From: Mxb001 sp049317345
GTDB taxonomy: Bacteria > Actinomycetota > Actinomycetes > S36-B12
Assembly (NCBI GenBank): GCA_049317345.1
Contig: JBMOIL010000154.1
Span: forward strand, 1-5,553
Length of the DNA stretch: 5,553 bases
Reading direction: 5' to 3'
The stretch's first letter is position 1. Every line of letters starts with the position of its first letter. This document shows, piece after piece, positions 1-5,553 of this stretch. Below the pieces are notes generated by a model, which made no database searches, was not told where the DNA came from, and was given only the letters and a program-made list of their open reading frames with translations. A program made the position numbers and the translations under genes.

Positions 1-12
1 CCCGAAATAAAC

Positions 13-51
13 GAAGTCCCGGGACATCCGTTAACGATGTCCCGGGACTTC
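13..51 (-). terminator. Rho-independent terminator of the tRNA(fMet) gene
   Basis: A perfect 16-bp inverted repeat (arms 13-28 and 36-51, starting GAAGTCCCGGG) encloses a 7-base loop. On the minus strand the stem is followed by GTTTATTTC, a U-rich tail, while on the plus strand the following bases are not T-rich, so termination is leftward. It begins only 6 bases after the 3' end of the tRNA gene. This fits a dedicated terminator for a single tRNA transcript. Confidence 0.85.
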
Positions 52-57
52 ACAAAG

Positions 58-131
58 TAGCGGGGGCAGGATTTGAACCTGCGACCTCTGGGTTATGAGC
101 CCAGCGAGCTACCGAGCTGCTCCACCCCGCG
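58..131 (-). tRNA. Initiator tRNA(fMet), anticodon CAT
   Basis: The minus strand folds as a full cloverleaf of 74 nt starting CGCGGGG and ending CCCCGCTA. The anticodon CAT lies at plus positions 95-97, in the loop CTCATAA. Two marks separate it from elongator tRNA(Met) and tRNA(Ile2): the anticodon stem ends in three consecutive G-C pairs (GGG/CCC next to the loop), and the first acceptor pair is a C1/T72 mismatch, the initiator feature that allows formylation and blocks elongation factor binding. The T arm is GCAGG-TTCAAAT-CCTGC. CCA is not encoded: position A73 is followed by CTT, so the end must be added by the CCA-adding enzyme. The gene stands alone, with its own probable promoter and a strong terminator. 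Identity as fMet is very secure. Confidence 0.97.
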
Positions 132-151
132 CTGGCCTTGCGGCTTCGCTA

Positions 152-181
152 AGGATACGACGGCCCATGAGCCAGGGTCAC
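152..181 (-). promoter_or_regulatory. Possible promoter of the tRNA(fMet) gene
   Basis: On the minus strand a GTGACC hexamer (plus 176-181) and a TATCCT hexamer (plus 152-157) are separated by 18 bases. Each matches 4 of 6 positions of the housekeeping sigma consensus. The -10 element lies about 20 bases before the mature 5' end of the tRNA, leaving room for a short leader to be removed by RNase P. This is inferred from spacing and position only, and both boxes are imperfect. Confidence 0.4.
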
Positions 182-195
182 CACCGGGGTCGCCC

Positions 196-201
196 TAGGC
201 T
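196..201 (+). promoter_or_regulatory. -10 box TAGGCT of a probable leaderless promoter
   Basis: TAGGCT fits the actinobacterial -10 pattern TANNNT. It ends exactly 6 bases before the A of the ATG at 208, the spacing expected if transcription starts at or next to the start codon. The 12 bases before that ATG hold no purine-rich Shine-Dalgarno sequence, which agrees with a leaderless mRNA. No convincing -35 box is seen, and the likely -35 zone (about 173-180) overlaps the proposed -35 of the divergent tRNA promoter. Confidence 0.45.
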
Positions 202-207
202 GGCGCC

Positions 208-600
208 ATGCCCTTCAGCGTCGAGGTCCCCGTCACCGTCCGCTGGCGAGACTTCGACGCCCTCGGCCACGTGAATAACGCCGTCTTCCTCACGTTTCTC
301 GAGACCGGTCGCGACCGCTTCTTCCACTCCCTCGTGGGCGACACCTTCCTCGACCTTGTTCTCGTCCGACTGGAGATCGACTTCAAGGCTGAGATTCCCA
401 TGGGCACCGAGGAGGTGCTCGTCACCTGTCGGGCGATGGGTATCGGCCGCACGAGCATGCGCACCGAGGAGCAGATCCTGCTGCCCGGCGGTGCGCTCGC
501 GGCACAGTCGGCGACAGTGATCGTGGCGCGTGATGCGACGACCCGCACATCCCGGCCTTGGACCGATGAGGAGCGCGGCATCCTGGAAGGCTCCCTGTGA
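208..600 (+). CDS. Acyl-CoA thioesterase, hotdog fold (4HBT / YbgC-FadM type)
   Basis: A 130-residue cytoplasmic protein, the usual length for a single-hotdog thioesterase of the 4-hydroxybenzoyl-CoA thioesterase superfamily. These enzymes hydrolyse acyl-CoA (or sometimes acyl-ACP) to the free acid and CoA, usually as tetramers. The N-terminal signature is clear: RWRDFDALGHVNNAVF at residues 12-27, with Asp17 at the catalytic aspartate position, followed by Gly20, His21 and the Asn23-Asn24 pair of the FadM-like branch, then the start of the long central helix (FLTFLETGRDRFF, 28-40). The ATG at 208 puts Asp17 at its normal distance from the N terminus. It has no Shine-Dalgarno sequence and is probably translated from a leaderless transcript. 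The stop overlaps the GTG of the next gene (GTGA), so the two are cotranscribed and probably translationally coupled. The acyl chain preferred cannot be told from sequence. The family call is strong. Confidence 0.93.
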   Translation: MPFSVEVPVTVRWRDFDALGHVNNAVFLTFLETGRDRFFHSLVGDTFLDLVLVRLEIDFKAEIPMGTEEVLVTCRAMGIGRTSMRTEEQILLPGGALAAQSATVIVARDATTRTSRPWTDEERGILEGSL

Positions 601-1373
601 CCCGCAGAGCGATCGGCGCGGTGCTTGGCGTCGTGCTCGTGGGGCTCGCTGGCTGCGCAACTCCCACATCGCAAGAGGCCAACACATCTGCGATGCCCGA
701 GGGCTTCGTCCGGCTCTCCGACGTCTCACCCGACATCGTCCAGGAGATCCGCTACGCCGGGGAGCATAACTTCGTGGGGCGCCCGGTCACCGGCTACGAC
801 GCCCCTGAGTGCTGGCTGACGCGCGAGGCGGCGGACGCGCTGGGACAGGTGCAGTCCGCGGTCAAGGCCCAGGGCTACTCGCTCAAGGTGTACGACTGCT
901 TCCGGCCGCAGCGAGCCGTCTCCGACTTCGTTGAGTGGGCCAGGGACCCTGCGGATGACGTCACCCGCGCGGAGTTCTATCCGCGCCTGGCCAAGGACCA
1001 GCTCTTCCCGCTCGGGCTGATTGCGGAGAAGAGCGGCCACAGCCGGGGCTCGACGGTGGATGTCACCCTCGTGCCCCTCGGATCCGGCGCGAGCCCGACG
1101 TGGCAGGTCGGCGATCTGATCACGGACTGCGCGGCCCCCGTGGGAGTGCGCTTCCCCGACACGTCGATCGACATGGGCACCGGTTTCGATTGCTTCGACC
1201 CGCTCGCAGCGACGGCCGACACGCAGATTACGCCGGAGCAGCAGGCGAATCGGCGCATCCTCGTGGCAGCCATGGAGGCAGCAGGCTTCGTCAACCTCCC
1301 CGAGGAGTGGTGGCATTACACGCTGAAGGACGAGCCCTTCCCGGACACTTACTTCGACGCCGAGTTGGGGTGA
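597..1373 (+). CDS. VanX/DdpX-type D-Ala-D-Ala dipeptidase, predicted lipoprotein (peptidase M15D)
   Basis: A 258-residue zinc dipeptidase expected to cleave D-alanyl-D-alanine. Family motifs are complete: SGHSRGSTVD at 146-155 is the SxHxxGxxxD motif, giving zinc ligands His148 and Asp155; EWWH at 237-240 supplies the catalytic base Glu237 and third ligand His240; Arg103 in YDCFRP matches the transition-state arginine of VanX. DMGTGFDCF (192-200) is also a family landmark. The N terminus has basic residues, a hydrophobic stretch and the lipobox LAGC, so Cys20 should be lipidated and the enzyme anchored outside the membrane. Cys72, Cys101, Cys178 and Cys199 could form disulfides there. The GTG start at 597 overlaps the previous stop by four bases and has a GGAAGG ribosome site (585-590) six bases upstream. 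No vanHA, ligase or two-component genes are nearby, so scavenging of wall-derived D-Ala-D-Ala is likelier than glycopeptide resistance. Confidence 0.93.
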   Translation: MTRRAIGAVLGVVLVGLAGCATPTSQEANTSAMPEGFVRLSDVSPDIVQEIRYAGEHNFVGRPVTGYDAPECWLTREAADALGQVQSAVKAQGYSLKVYDCFRPQRAVSDFVEWARDPADDVTRAEFYPRLAKDQLFPLGLIAEKSGHSRGSTVDVTLVPLGSGASPTWQVGDLITDCAAPVGVRFPDTSIDMGTGFDCFDPLAATADTQITPEQQANRRILVAAMEAAGFVNLPEEWWHYTLKDEPFPDTYFDAELG

Positions 1374-1440
1374 GTCTCAACCGGCGCGCGAAGTCGAGGC
1401 AGGACGGGACGAATCGTGAATTCTGAGCACCGGCGGCCGA
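1374..1440. other. Convergent intergenic gap without an obvious terminator
   Basis: These 67 bases separate the 3' ends of the rightward dipeptidase gene and the leftward carbonic anhydrase gene. I looked for a bidirectional hairpin with T-tracts and saw only short palindromes such as GAATTC. Termination here may be Rho-dependent, or transcripts may overlap at their 3' ends. Confidence 0.4.
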
Positions 1441-2142
1441 CTAGGCAAACGTGGCGCGGCGCGATCTGAGGTTGTACGTCGCGTACGCCACCCGCAGTTG
1501 GCCGCTGTCGATAGCGTCCCGAATGATGCTGCTCCCCTTCAGGGCGCGTGCGGAGTAGCCCGCATTCGCCCAGATGCCCTCGGCCAGCGTCTGGTCTTCG
1601 CCCAGGTCCTCGAGGGCCGGGAGGATGGCGTTGACGACGTCGTCGATATCGCCCCCTGGATATTCGCCTGTGCGCAACGTGTTCTGAGAAGCGGAGACGG
1701 CACCGCAGCCGCTATGGCCCAGCACCACGATGAGCGCGACCTTCAACACGGCGACGGAATACTCCAGCGATCCGATGCTGATCCCGTCAGAGCCAATGTT
1801 GCCCGCGTTGCGCACGTTGAAGAGATTGGCCCGCTGTACGTCGAAGACCCGCTCGGGGTTCACCCTGGAGTCGGCACACGAAAGGACCGACGCGAAGGGC
1901 CACTGACCCCTGGTGGTATCGCCATCTGGTGGGGTGTGGTCCACATTCCTAATGTTTCCGTTCACCCAGCGCCTATTGCCCTGCTTGAGCCACTTTAGCG
2001 CCTGGTCGGGCGTGTACTTCGCCCCTTCTTTGCTCTCCGCACCCAGTGCCGGGGCAGCGGCACCAATCGCGAGCGCTGCGCCGGCTACTCCGGCCATGCC
2101 GACCAGGAATCCTCGACGCGACACTTCATATGCTTTCGCCAT
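1441..2142 (-). CDS. Tat-exported beta-class carbonic anhydrase
   Basis: A 233-residue zinc enzyme interconverting CO2 and bicarbonate. The beta-class signature is complete: SCADSR (residues 88-93) carries zinc ligand Cys89 and the Asp91-Arg93 dyad, and GHSGCG (142-147) carries ligands His143 and Cys146. The fold runs to its normal end, so it is not truncated. The N terminus is a twin-arginine signal: SRRGFLVG (8-15) matches S-R-R-x-F-L-K apart from the last residue, followed by a long Ala/Gly-rich hydrophobic stretch and a likely cleavage site near APALGAES. The protein should thus fold with zinc in the cytoplasm and act outside the membrane, unlike most bacterial beta enzymes. The ATG at 2142 was chosen over one at 2160 because GAGAGG stands 8 bases upstream of it, whereas the upstream ATG has no ribosome site. 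The gene follows the molybdoenzyme on the same strand but 227 bases away, so cotranscription is uncertain. Confidence 0.94.
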   Translation of the reverse strand: MAKAYEVSRRGFLVGMAGVAGAALAIGAAAPALGAESKEGAKYTPDQALKWLKQGNRRWVNGNIRNVDHTPPDGDTTRGQWPFASVLSCADSRVNPERVFDVQRANLFNVRNAGNIGSDGISIGSLEYSVAVLKVALIVVLGHSGCGAVSASQNTLRTGEYPGGDIDDVVNAILPALEDLGEDQTLAEGIWANAGYSARALKGSSIIRDAIDSGQLRVAYATYNLRSRRATFA

Positions 2143-2150
2143 CGGGAGCA

Positions 2151-2156
2151 CCTCTC
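2151..2156 (-). promoter_or_regulatory. Ribosome binding site of the carbonic anhydrase gene
   Basis: GAGAGG on the minus strand lies 8 bases before the ATG at 2142. It decides the start: an in-frame ATG at 2160 would place this motif inside the coding sequence and has no purine-rich stretch of its own upstream. Confidence 0.7.
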
Positions 2157-2306
2157 TCATCGAAGACTGAGGCCATCATTGTGACAGGCCTTTGTCGATG
2201 CTCCTCGGGATTCGGAAATGTTCAGGTCGGGCAGCCCAGGAATGAGTCGTCGTTGTGCCGGCAGGTATTCGAGATGTCGTCTCCGAAGAGGTTGAAGACT
2301 GGTTCC

Positions 2307-2339
2307 CTGGTCAGCGTGAAGTGCGGCGAGACTGACCAG
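2307..2339. repeat. Inverted repeat CTGGTCAG-N17-CTGACCAG
   Basis: Perfect 8-bp arms (2307-2314 and 2332-2339) around a 17-base spacer lie about 30 bases after the molybdoenzyme stop and about 165 bases before the carbonic anhydrase start. No T-tract follows on either strand, so it is not a standard intrinsic terminator. It could be an operator for a dimeric regulator of the carbonic anhydrase gene, an RNA hairpin protecting the 3' end of the molybdoenzyme mRNA, or chance. The rest of the 2143-2369 gap holds no supported gene and no clear TANNNT promoter on the minus strand. Confidence 0.35.
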
Positions 2340-2369
2340 CCCGATGGCCCGAATGGAGACGAGAGGGGG

Positions 2370-5249
2370 CTAGCCCGTCGTTATACCCTCCGGCATGCCG
2401 TCGACGTAGTAGGCCTGCACCTGAGGCATGACCGGACGCATCATGAACATCGGTCGGCGTAGGCCACCCGGGCCTGGGCCTGGACGTGTCTTGGCCATCC
2501 ATTCGCGATAGATCTCGCGTGACTTGGCGGTATCGACGACGACGTCGCCGTACTTGTCCTCGTCGTGGGCCCGCTCGATGGTGACCTTTTGATGCCAGCA
2601 ATGCATGCCGGACCATGTGTCCGGGTGCACGGCGAAGGCAAGGTTTTGGTGCACGCCCGGGTCCTCCCACGTGATGCGCATGGAGTCGGGGTCGCTGCTG
2701 ACGAAGGGCTTGACCCCCTCCTTGTAGCGCAGGCGCCAGCGACCATCGGGCATCTGACCCACATCGACCTTGCCCGAAACCCAGCGGCTGCCGGCGTCGT
2801 CGTTCGTGCGCCAGCGACCCATGTGATGGGACAGTGCTGTTACACCTGGTCTCACGCCTTCGGTCACCCAGACGCGGGCGATGAAGTAGCCGATCTCGGT
2901 GGAGACCCTGACCATGTCGCCGGTCTGCAGGCCACCGAGCCGCTCGGCGTCCACGGGGTTCATCCACATCGGATGCTTGTTGCTGATCTCGTTGAGGTAC
3001 TTGGCGTTGCCCGAGCGCGTGTGGATGAGCGTGGGCAGGCGGAATGTGGGCACGAGCAGGATCTCGTCCGTGTCGGTGTCGATCCCGCTGTGGTGCACGT
3101 GCGACTTGATGTACGTCGGAGCGGCGTACTCCGGCCAGCCGAAGTCGGCCATCGCGGGGGAGTAGAGCTCCAGTTTGCGTGACGCAGTGAGCCAACCGGC
3201 CACCTGCGACCCATCCTCCATCTCGATGCCGACAGCACCGGCTTCGCCGACCAGCGGCTTTTGCGTCTCGGCGGTGATCGGCTTGCGCAGCACGCCGTGC
3301 TCATCGGCGACCGCACCATCCAGCTCAGCGGCCGTGAGCGGACGCTCATCCTGGCGGTAGATGCCGTTGACGATCTCGACCGCGCCGTACTTGCGCATGT
3401 ACTCCAGCGGTGTGAGCCCCTCGGCCTCAGCCTTCTCCGGCAGGCCCGGGACGTTGTTGTCGAAGACGTAGCCGTAGTAGTCGTCGACGGTCATCTTGTC
3501 GCCGGGGCGCCCGGGGGCCTCGAAGTACTTGCGGATGCCGAGCGAGCCGTCGGGGTCGATGCGCCAGGACAGCTCGAACCAGAACTCGACCTCCTCCCAG
3601 ACCTCACCGGGATTCGTGTCGCGGGTGTCGCTGATCTTCTCGCCCATCTTCTCCAGTGCGACGCGGCGCACGGGCTGGCGGAAGCCGAGCCACTTGCCGG
3701 CGTACTGCTCATAGGACTGGGTGTCATGGCGCTCGGTGCTGTGGCCGAAGGGCAGGACGTAGTCGGCCCAGAGGGCGGTCTCATTCCAGGTGGGCGTCAT
3801 CGCCACGTGGCAGCCCACGAGGTCTTCTCGGGAGAGCGCCTCGATCCAGGTGAAGCCGTCGGGGTTCGTCCACACGGGGTTGTAGACGCGGGTGAAGTAG
3901 GTGTCGAGAGTGCCGCGGCCATCCAGCAGGAAGTGCGGCAGCAGGACCGACAGCTCGTTGGTCGACATCGGGAACTCCGGCGGCCAGAGCAGTTCATTCC
4001 ACGAGTCGTGGCCGCCAGGCATATTGGGGCCGTGAGGGATGAACTTGTTCCAGCCGTTGGGGCTGGTGCCACCCTCCTGTCCGACGCTTCCGGTGAGCAC
4101 CGTGAGGAAGAAGAGCGCGCGTGCCACGGCCCAGCCACCTAGGTTTCCGGCACTCGCTGCTCGCCAGGTGTGCGCCGCCAGCTTGCCGTTGGCCGTGGCG
4201 ACGATCTTGGCCACGCGCTCGACCTGCTTGACCGGGATGCGGCACTCCTCCGCGGCGTACTCGAAGGTGTACTGCTGGTAGTTCGCGGTCAGCGCGGCCT
4301 TGAAGGCCTCGAAGTCGCTGGGGTCGGCCTCCGGGTGCAGGCGCTCCATGTAGGTGGACCAGTTGACCCAGCGCCGCACGTAGTGCCAGTCGACCGTGTC
4401 GGTGCGCAGGAGGTACGCCGCGAAGGAGAGCAGAAGTGCCGCCTCGGTCCCTGGCCAAGGGGAGACCCACTCGTCCGCCTTCGCCGCGGTGTTGGACAGG
4501 CGCGGATCGATCGAGATGAGCTTCGCGCCGTGGTGCACCTGCGCCTCGATGATGCGCTGCGCGTGCGGGTTGAAGTAGTGGCCCGACTCCAGATGCGCGG
4601 AGACCAGCAGAATGACGTTGGCGTTGGCGTGGTCGGGGGAGGGTCGGTCGTATCCCCCCCAGAGCGAGTAGCCGAAGCGGGCTCCTGCGGAGCAGATGTT
4701 GGTGTGGGTGTTGTTGCCGTCGACGCCCCAGGCGAGCAGCAGGCGCTCGATGAAGCCGTCCTCGCCATGGCGGCCGACGTGATACATCACTTCGTTGTTG
4801 CGACCCTCCTGGATCGCTTTGCGGATCCGCCCGGCGATGTCGTCGAGGGCGTCATCCCACGAGACGCGCTCGAACTGCGCGGAGCCGCGAGGGCCGGTGC
4901 GCTTGAGCGGGTAGAGGATGCGCTCGGGGTCCTCGGTCTGGTTGATCGTCGCCGGCCCCTTGGCGCAGTTGCGCCCACGGGAGCCGGGATGGGCCGGGTT
5001 GCCCTCGATCTTGGCAACCTCCTTGGTCTCCTTGTCGACGTAGGCGAGCAGGCCGCAGGCAGACTCGCAGTTGAAGCAGGTCGTGGGCACCAGCATGTAG
5101 TGCTTCTCGACCTTCTTGGGGTGAGCCTTAGCGTCGTACATCACGACGTCGTCCCAGGTCTCGACCGGCGGATAGTTCGACAGTGCGCCTCGCGTGCGCA
5201 TGCCGAATGCTTCGGGCCTGGGTGTTTCGGGGCGGTCCGTGATGGTCAT
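2370..5249 (-). CDS. Molybdopterin oxidoreductase, [4Fe-4S] catalytic subunit (DMSO reductase superfamily, PsrA/SoeA-like)
   Basis: A 959-residue catalytic subunit binding a bis-MGD molybdenum or tungsten cofactor. Near the N terminus, Cys58-x2-Cys61-x3-Cys65-x29-Cys95 binds one [4Fe-4S] cluster, followed by Lys97 in CAKGP, the position linking cluster and pterin. Cys186 in NICSAGARFG is the probable metal ligand; the histidine that follows the Cys/Sec in formate dehydrogenases is absent (Ser187). Cofactor-binding segments continue through SIDPRLSNTAAKADEW (246-261), and the C-terminal dinucleotide-binding domain starts near 730, with GDMVRVST (777-784). The protein ends in a Pro/Gly/Met-rich tail. 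No twin-arginine signal exists from this start, so a cytoplasmic active site is likely, as in sulfite dehydrogenase SoeA; polysulfide, thiosulfate and tetrathionate enzymes of this group normally carry one. The ATG at 5249 has AGGAG six bases upstream; an earlier ATG at 5294 lies inside the NrfD gene. The superfamily is certain, the substrate unknown. Confidence 0.95.
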   Translation of the reverse strand: MTITDRPETPRPEAFGMRTRGALSNYPPVETWDDVVMYDAKAHPKKVEKHYMLVPTTCFNCESACGLLAYVDKETKEVAKIEGNPAHPGSRGRNCAKGPATINQTEDPERILYPLKRTGPRGSAQFERVSWDDALDDIAGRIRKAIQEGRNNEVMYHVGRHGEDGFIERLLLAWGVDGNNTHTNICSAGARFGYSLWGGYDRPSPDHANANVILLVSAHLESGHYFNPHAQRIIEAQVHHGAKLISIDPRLSNTAAKADEWVSPWPGTEAALLLSFAAYLLRTDTVDWHYVRRWVNWSTYMERLHPEADPSDFEAFKAALTANYQQYTFEYAAEECRIPVKQVERVAKIVATANGKLAAHTWRAASAGNLGGWAVARALFFLTVLTGSVGQEGGTSPNGWNKFIPHGPNMPGGHDSWNELLWPPEFPMSTNELSVLLPHFLLDGRGTLDTYFTRVYNPVWTNPDGFTWIEALSREDLVGCHVAMTPTWNETALWADYVLPFGHSTERHDTQSYEQYAGKWLGFRQPVRRVALEKMGEKISDTRDTNPGEVWEEVEFWFELSWRIDPDGSLGIRKYFEAPGRPGDKMTVDDYYGYVFDNNVPGLPEKAEAEGLTPLEYMRKYGAVEIVNGIYRQDERPLTAAELDGAVADEHGVLRKPITAETQKPLVGEAGAVGIEMEDGSQVAGWLTASRKLELYSPAMADFGWPEYAAPTYIKSHVHHSGIDTDTDEILLVPTFRLPTLIHTRSGNAKYLNEISNKHPMWMNPVDAERLGGLQTGDMVRVSTEIGYFIARVWVTEGVRPGVTALSHHMGRWRTNDDAGSRWVSGKVDVGQMPDGRWRLRYKEGVKPFVSSDPDSMRITWEDPGVHQNLAFAVHPDTWSGMHCWHQKVTIERAHDEDKYGDVVVDTAKSREIYREWMAKTRPGPGPGGLRRPMFMMRPVMPQVQAYYVDGMPEGITTG

Positions 5250-5255
5250 CTCTCT

Positions 5256-5260
5256 CTCCT
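5256..5260 (-). promoter_or_regulatory. Ribosome binding site of the molybdoenzyme, overlapping the NrfD stop
   Basis: On the minus strand the NrfD stop codon reads into the ribosome site: TGAGGAGAGAGAGATG. The AGGAG begins at the last base of the stop and is six bases from the ATG at 5249. This fixes the start and suggests that ribosomes ending on the anchor gene reinitiate on the catalytic subunit, keeping the two in step. Confidence 0.75.
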
Positions 5261-5553
5261 CAGGACAGCGGGACGTCTTGGCCGGCCTTGACATAGACCG
5301 ACTCGTAGATGAGCAGGGACGCTTGCGCGATCACGCCGCCGACGACGGCGAGGAGGCCGAGACGCTCATCGAGCGCACCGACGAGCGCGAGCACCGCGGT
5401 GAGCGCGGACAGGCCAATCGCACCACCCCAGAACGCACGCTTGTAGCGGCCGTGCGTGATCATGTGCGCAGCCACAGCGGCATTGCGCGTCGAGTGCTTG
5501 CCGCCGTACTCCACCGCGAGGATGAGCAGGTTCGCCACGGTGCCGATGAAGAG
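5260..5553 (-). CDS. nrfD: NrfD/PsrC-like membrane subunit, C-terminal part (runs off the right edge)
   Basis: Only the last 97 residues are present; the reading frame is open to the window edge and the true start lies outside. The fragment has the end of one membrane helix (visible residues 1-16, ending LAVEYGG), a basic loop with HSTRNAA and THGRYKRAFW, a helix at about 40-60, a short loop, and a last helix at about 66-83 followed by YVKAGQDVPLS. This closing pattern is typical of the NrfD family, the multi-helix proteins that anchor molybdoenzyme complexes and exchange electrons and protons with menaquinone or ubiquinone. The downstream catalytic gene starts 10 bases after its stop, so the pair forms one operon. 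A ferredoxin-like four-cluster subunit is expected further upstream. The GTG at 5538 is an internal valine codon, not a start. The family call rests on a fragment plus context. Confidence 0.85.
   Translation of the reverse strand, partial: LFIGTVANLLILAVEYGGKHSTRNAAVAAHMITHGRYKRAFWGGAIGLSALTAVLALVGALDERLGLLAVVGGVIAQASLLIYESVYVKAGQDVPLS

Noticed and set aside
58..131. tRNA gene as an integration (att) site for a mobile element
   Set aside because: No integrase gene, and no direct repeat of the tRNA 3' end elsewhere in the window was noticed.
597..1373. Vancomycin resistance gene vanX
   Set aside because: No vanH, vanA or vanRS homologue is in the window, and the lipoprotein signal puts the enzyme outside the membrane, unlike resistance VanX.
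2158..2160. Earlier ATG as carbonic anhydrase start
   Set aside because: No Shine-Dalgarno sequence precedes it, and it would translate through the good GAGAGG site that serves the ATG at 2142.
2301..2306. GGAACC on the minus strand as an ECF-sigma -35 box for the carbonic anhydrase gene
   Set aside because: No matching -10 element (CGTT or GTT type) occurs at 16-18 bases downstream, so the hexamer alone is not enough.
2311..3195. A 294-residue open frame on the minus strand overlapping the molybdoenzyme end
   Set aside because: Arg/His/Ala-rich low-complexity translation in an alternative frame of the real gene, with no domain.
3261..4142. A 293-residue plus-strand open frame
   Set aside because: Antisense shadow of the molybdoenzyme, with composition typical of a high-GC complementary frame.
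4170..5291. A 373-residue open frame on the plus strand opposite the molybdoenzyme
   Set aside because: It is an antisense shadow of a GC-rich gene: Val/Gly/Asp/Arg-dominated composition, no recognisable domain, while the minus strand carries complete cofactor motifs over the same bases.
5250..5294. Earlier ATG at 5294 as molybdoenzyme start
   Set aside because: It would overlap the NrfD coding end by 35 bases, while AGGAG at the NrfD stop is properly spaced for the ATG at 5249.

Overview
The window looks like chromosomal DNA of a high-GC actinobacterium (Actinomycetota). This rests on the strong G+C bias, a GTG start coupled to an upstream stop, an initiator tRNA with a C1/T72 mismatch and no encoded CCA, a TANNNT -10 box placed as for a leaderless transcript, and Tat- and lipoprotein-type export signals. 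I cannot name the genus.

Layout. At the left edge an initiator tRNA(fMet) gene is read leftwards (58-131) and ends at a perfect 16-bp hairpin terminator (13-51). Divergent from it, a two-gene rightward operon (208-1373) encodes a small hotdog-fold acyl-CoA thioesterase and, overlapping it by 4 bases, a VanX/DdpX-type D-Ala-D-Ala dipeptidase with a lipoprotein signal. Everything else is read leftwards: the C-terminal part of an NrfD-like membrane subunit (5260 to the right edge), a 959-residue molybdopterin/[4Fe-4S] oxidoreductase of the DMSO reductase superfamily (2370-5249), then, after a 227-base gap, a Tat-exported beta-carbonic anhydrase (1441-2142). The rightward operon and the carbonic anhydrase gene converge with 67 bases between them.

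How the genes fit together. The NrfD-like anchor and the molybdoenzyme are 10 bases apart and almost certainly form one membrane-bound redox complex that exchanges electrons with the quinone pool. A four-cluster iron-sulfur subunit would be expected upstream of the anchor, beyond the right edge. The catalytic subunit has no visible Tat signal, so a cytoplasmic active site, as in SoeABC-type sulfite dehydrogenases, is the simplest reading. The substrate cannot be read from the sequence. The carbonic anhydrase probably works outside the cytoplasmic membrane, and its link to the redox complex is only positional. No CRISPR array, insertion sequence, integrase or phage gene is visible. The most interesting part is the unassigned NrfD-molybdoenzyme module with an exported carbonic anhydrase behind it.
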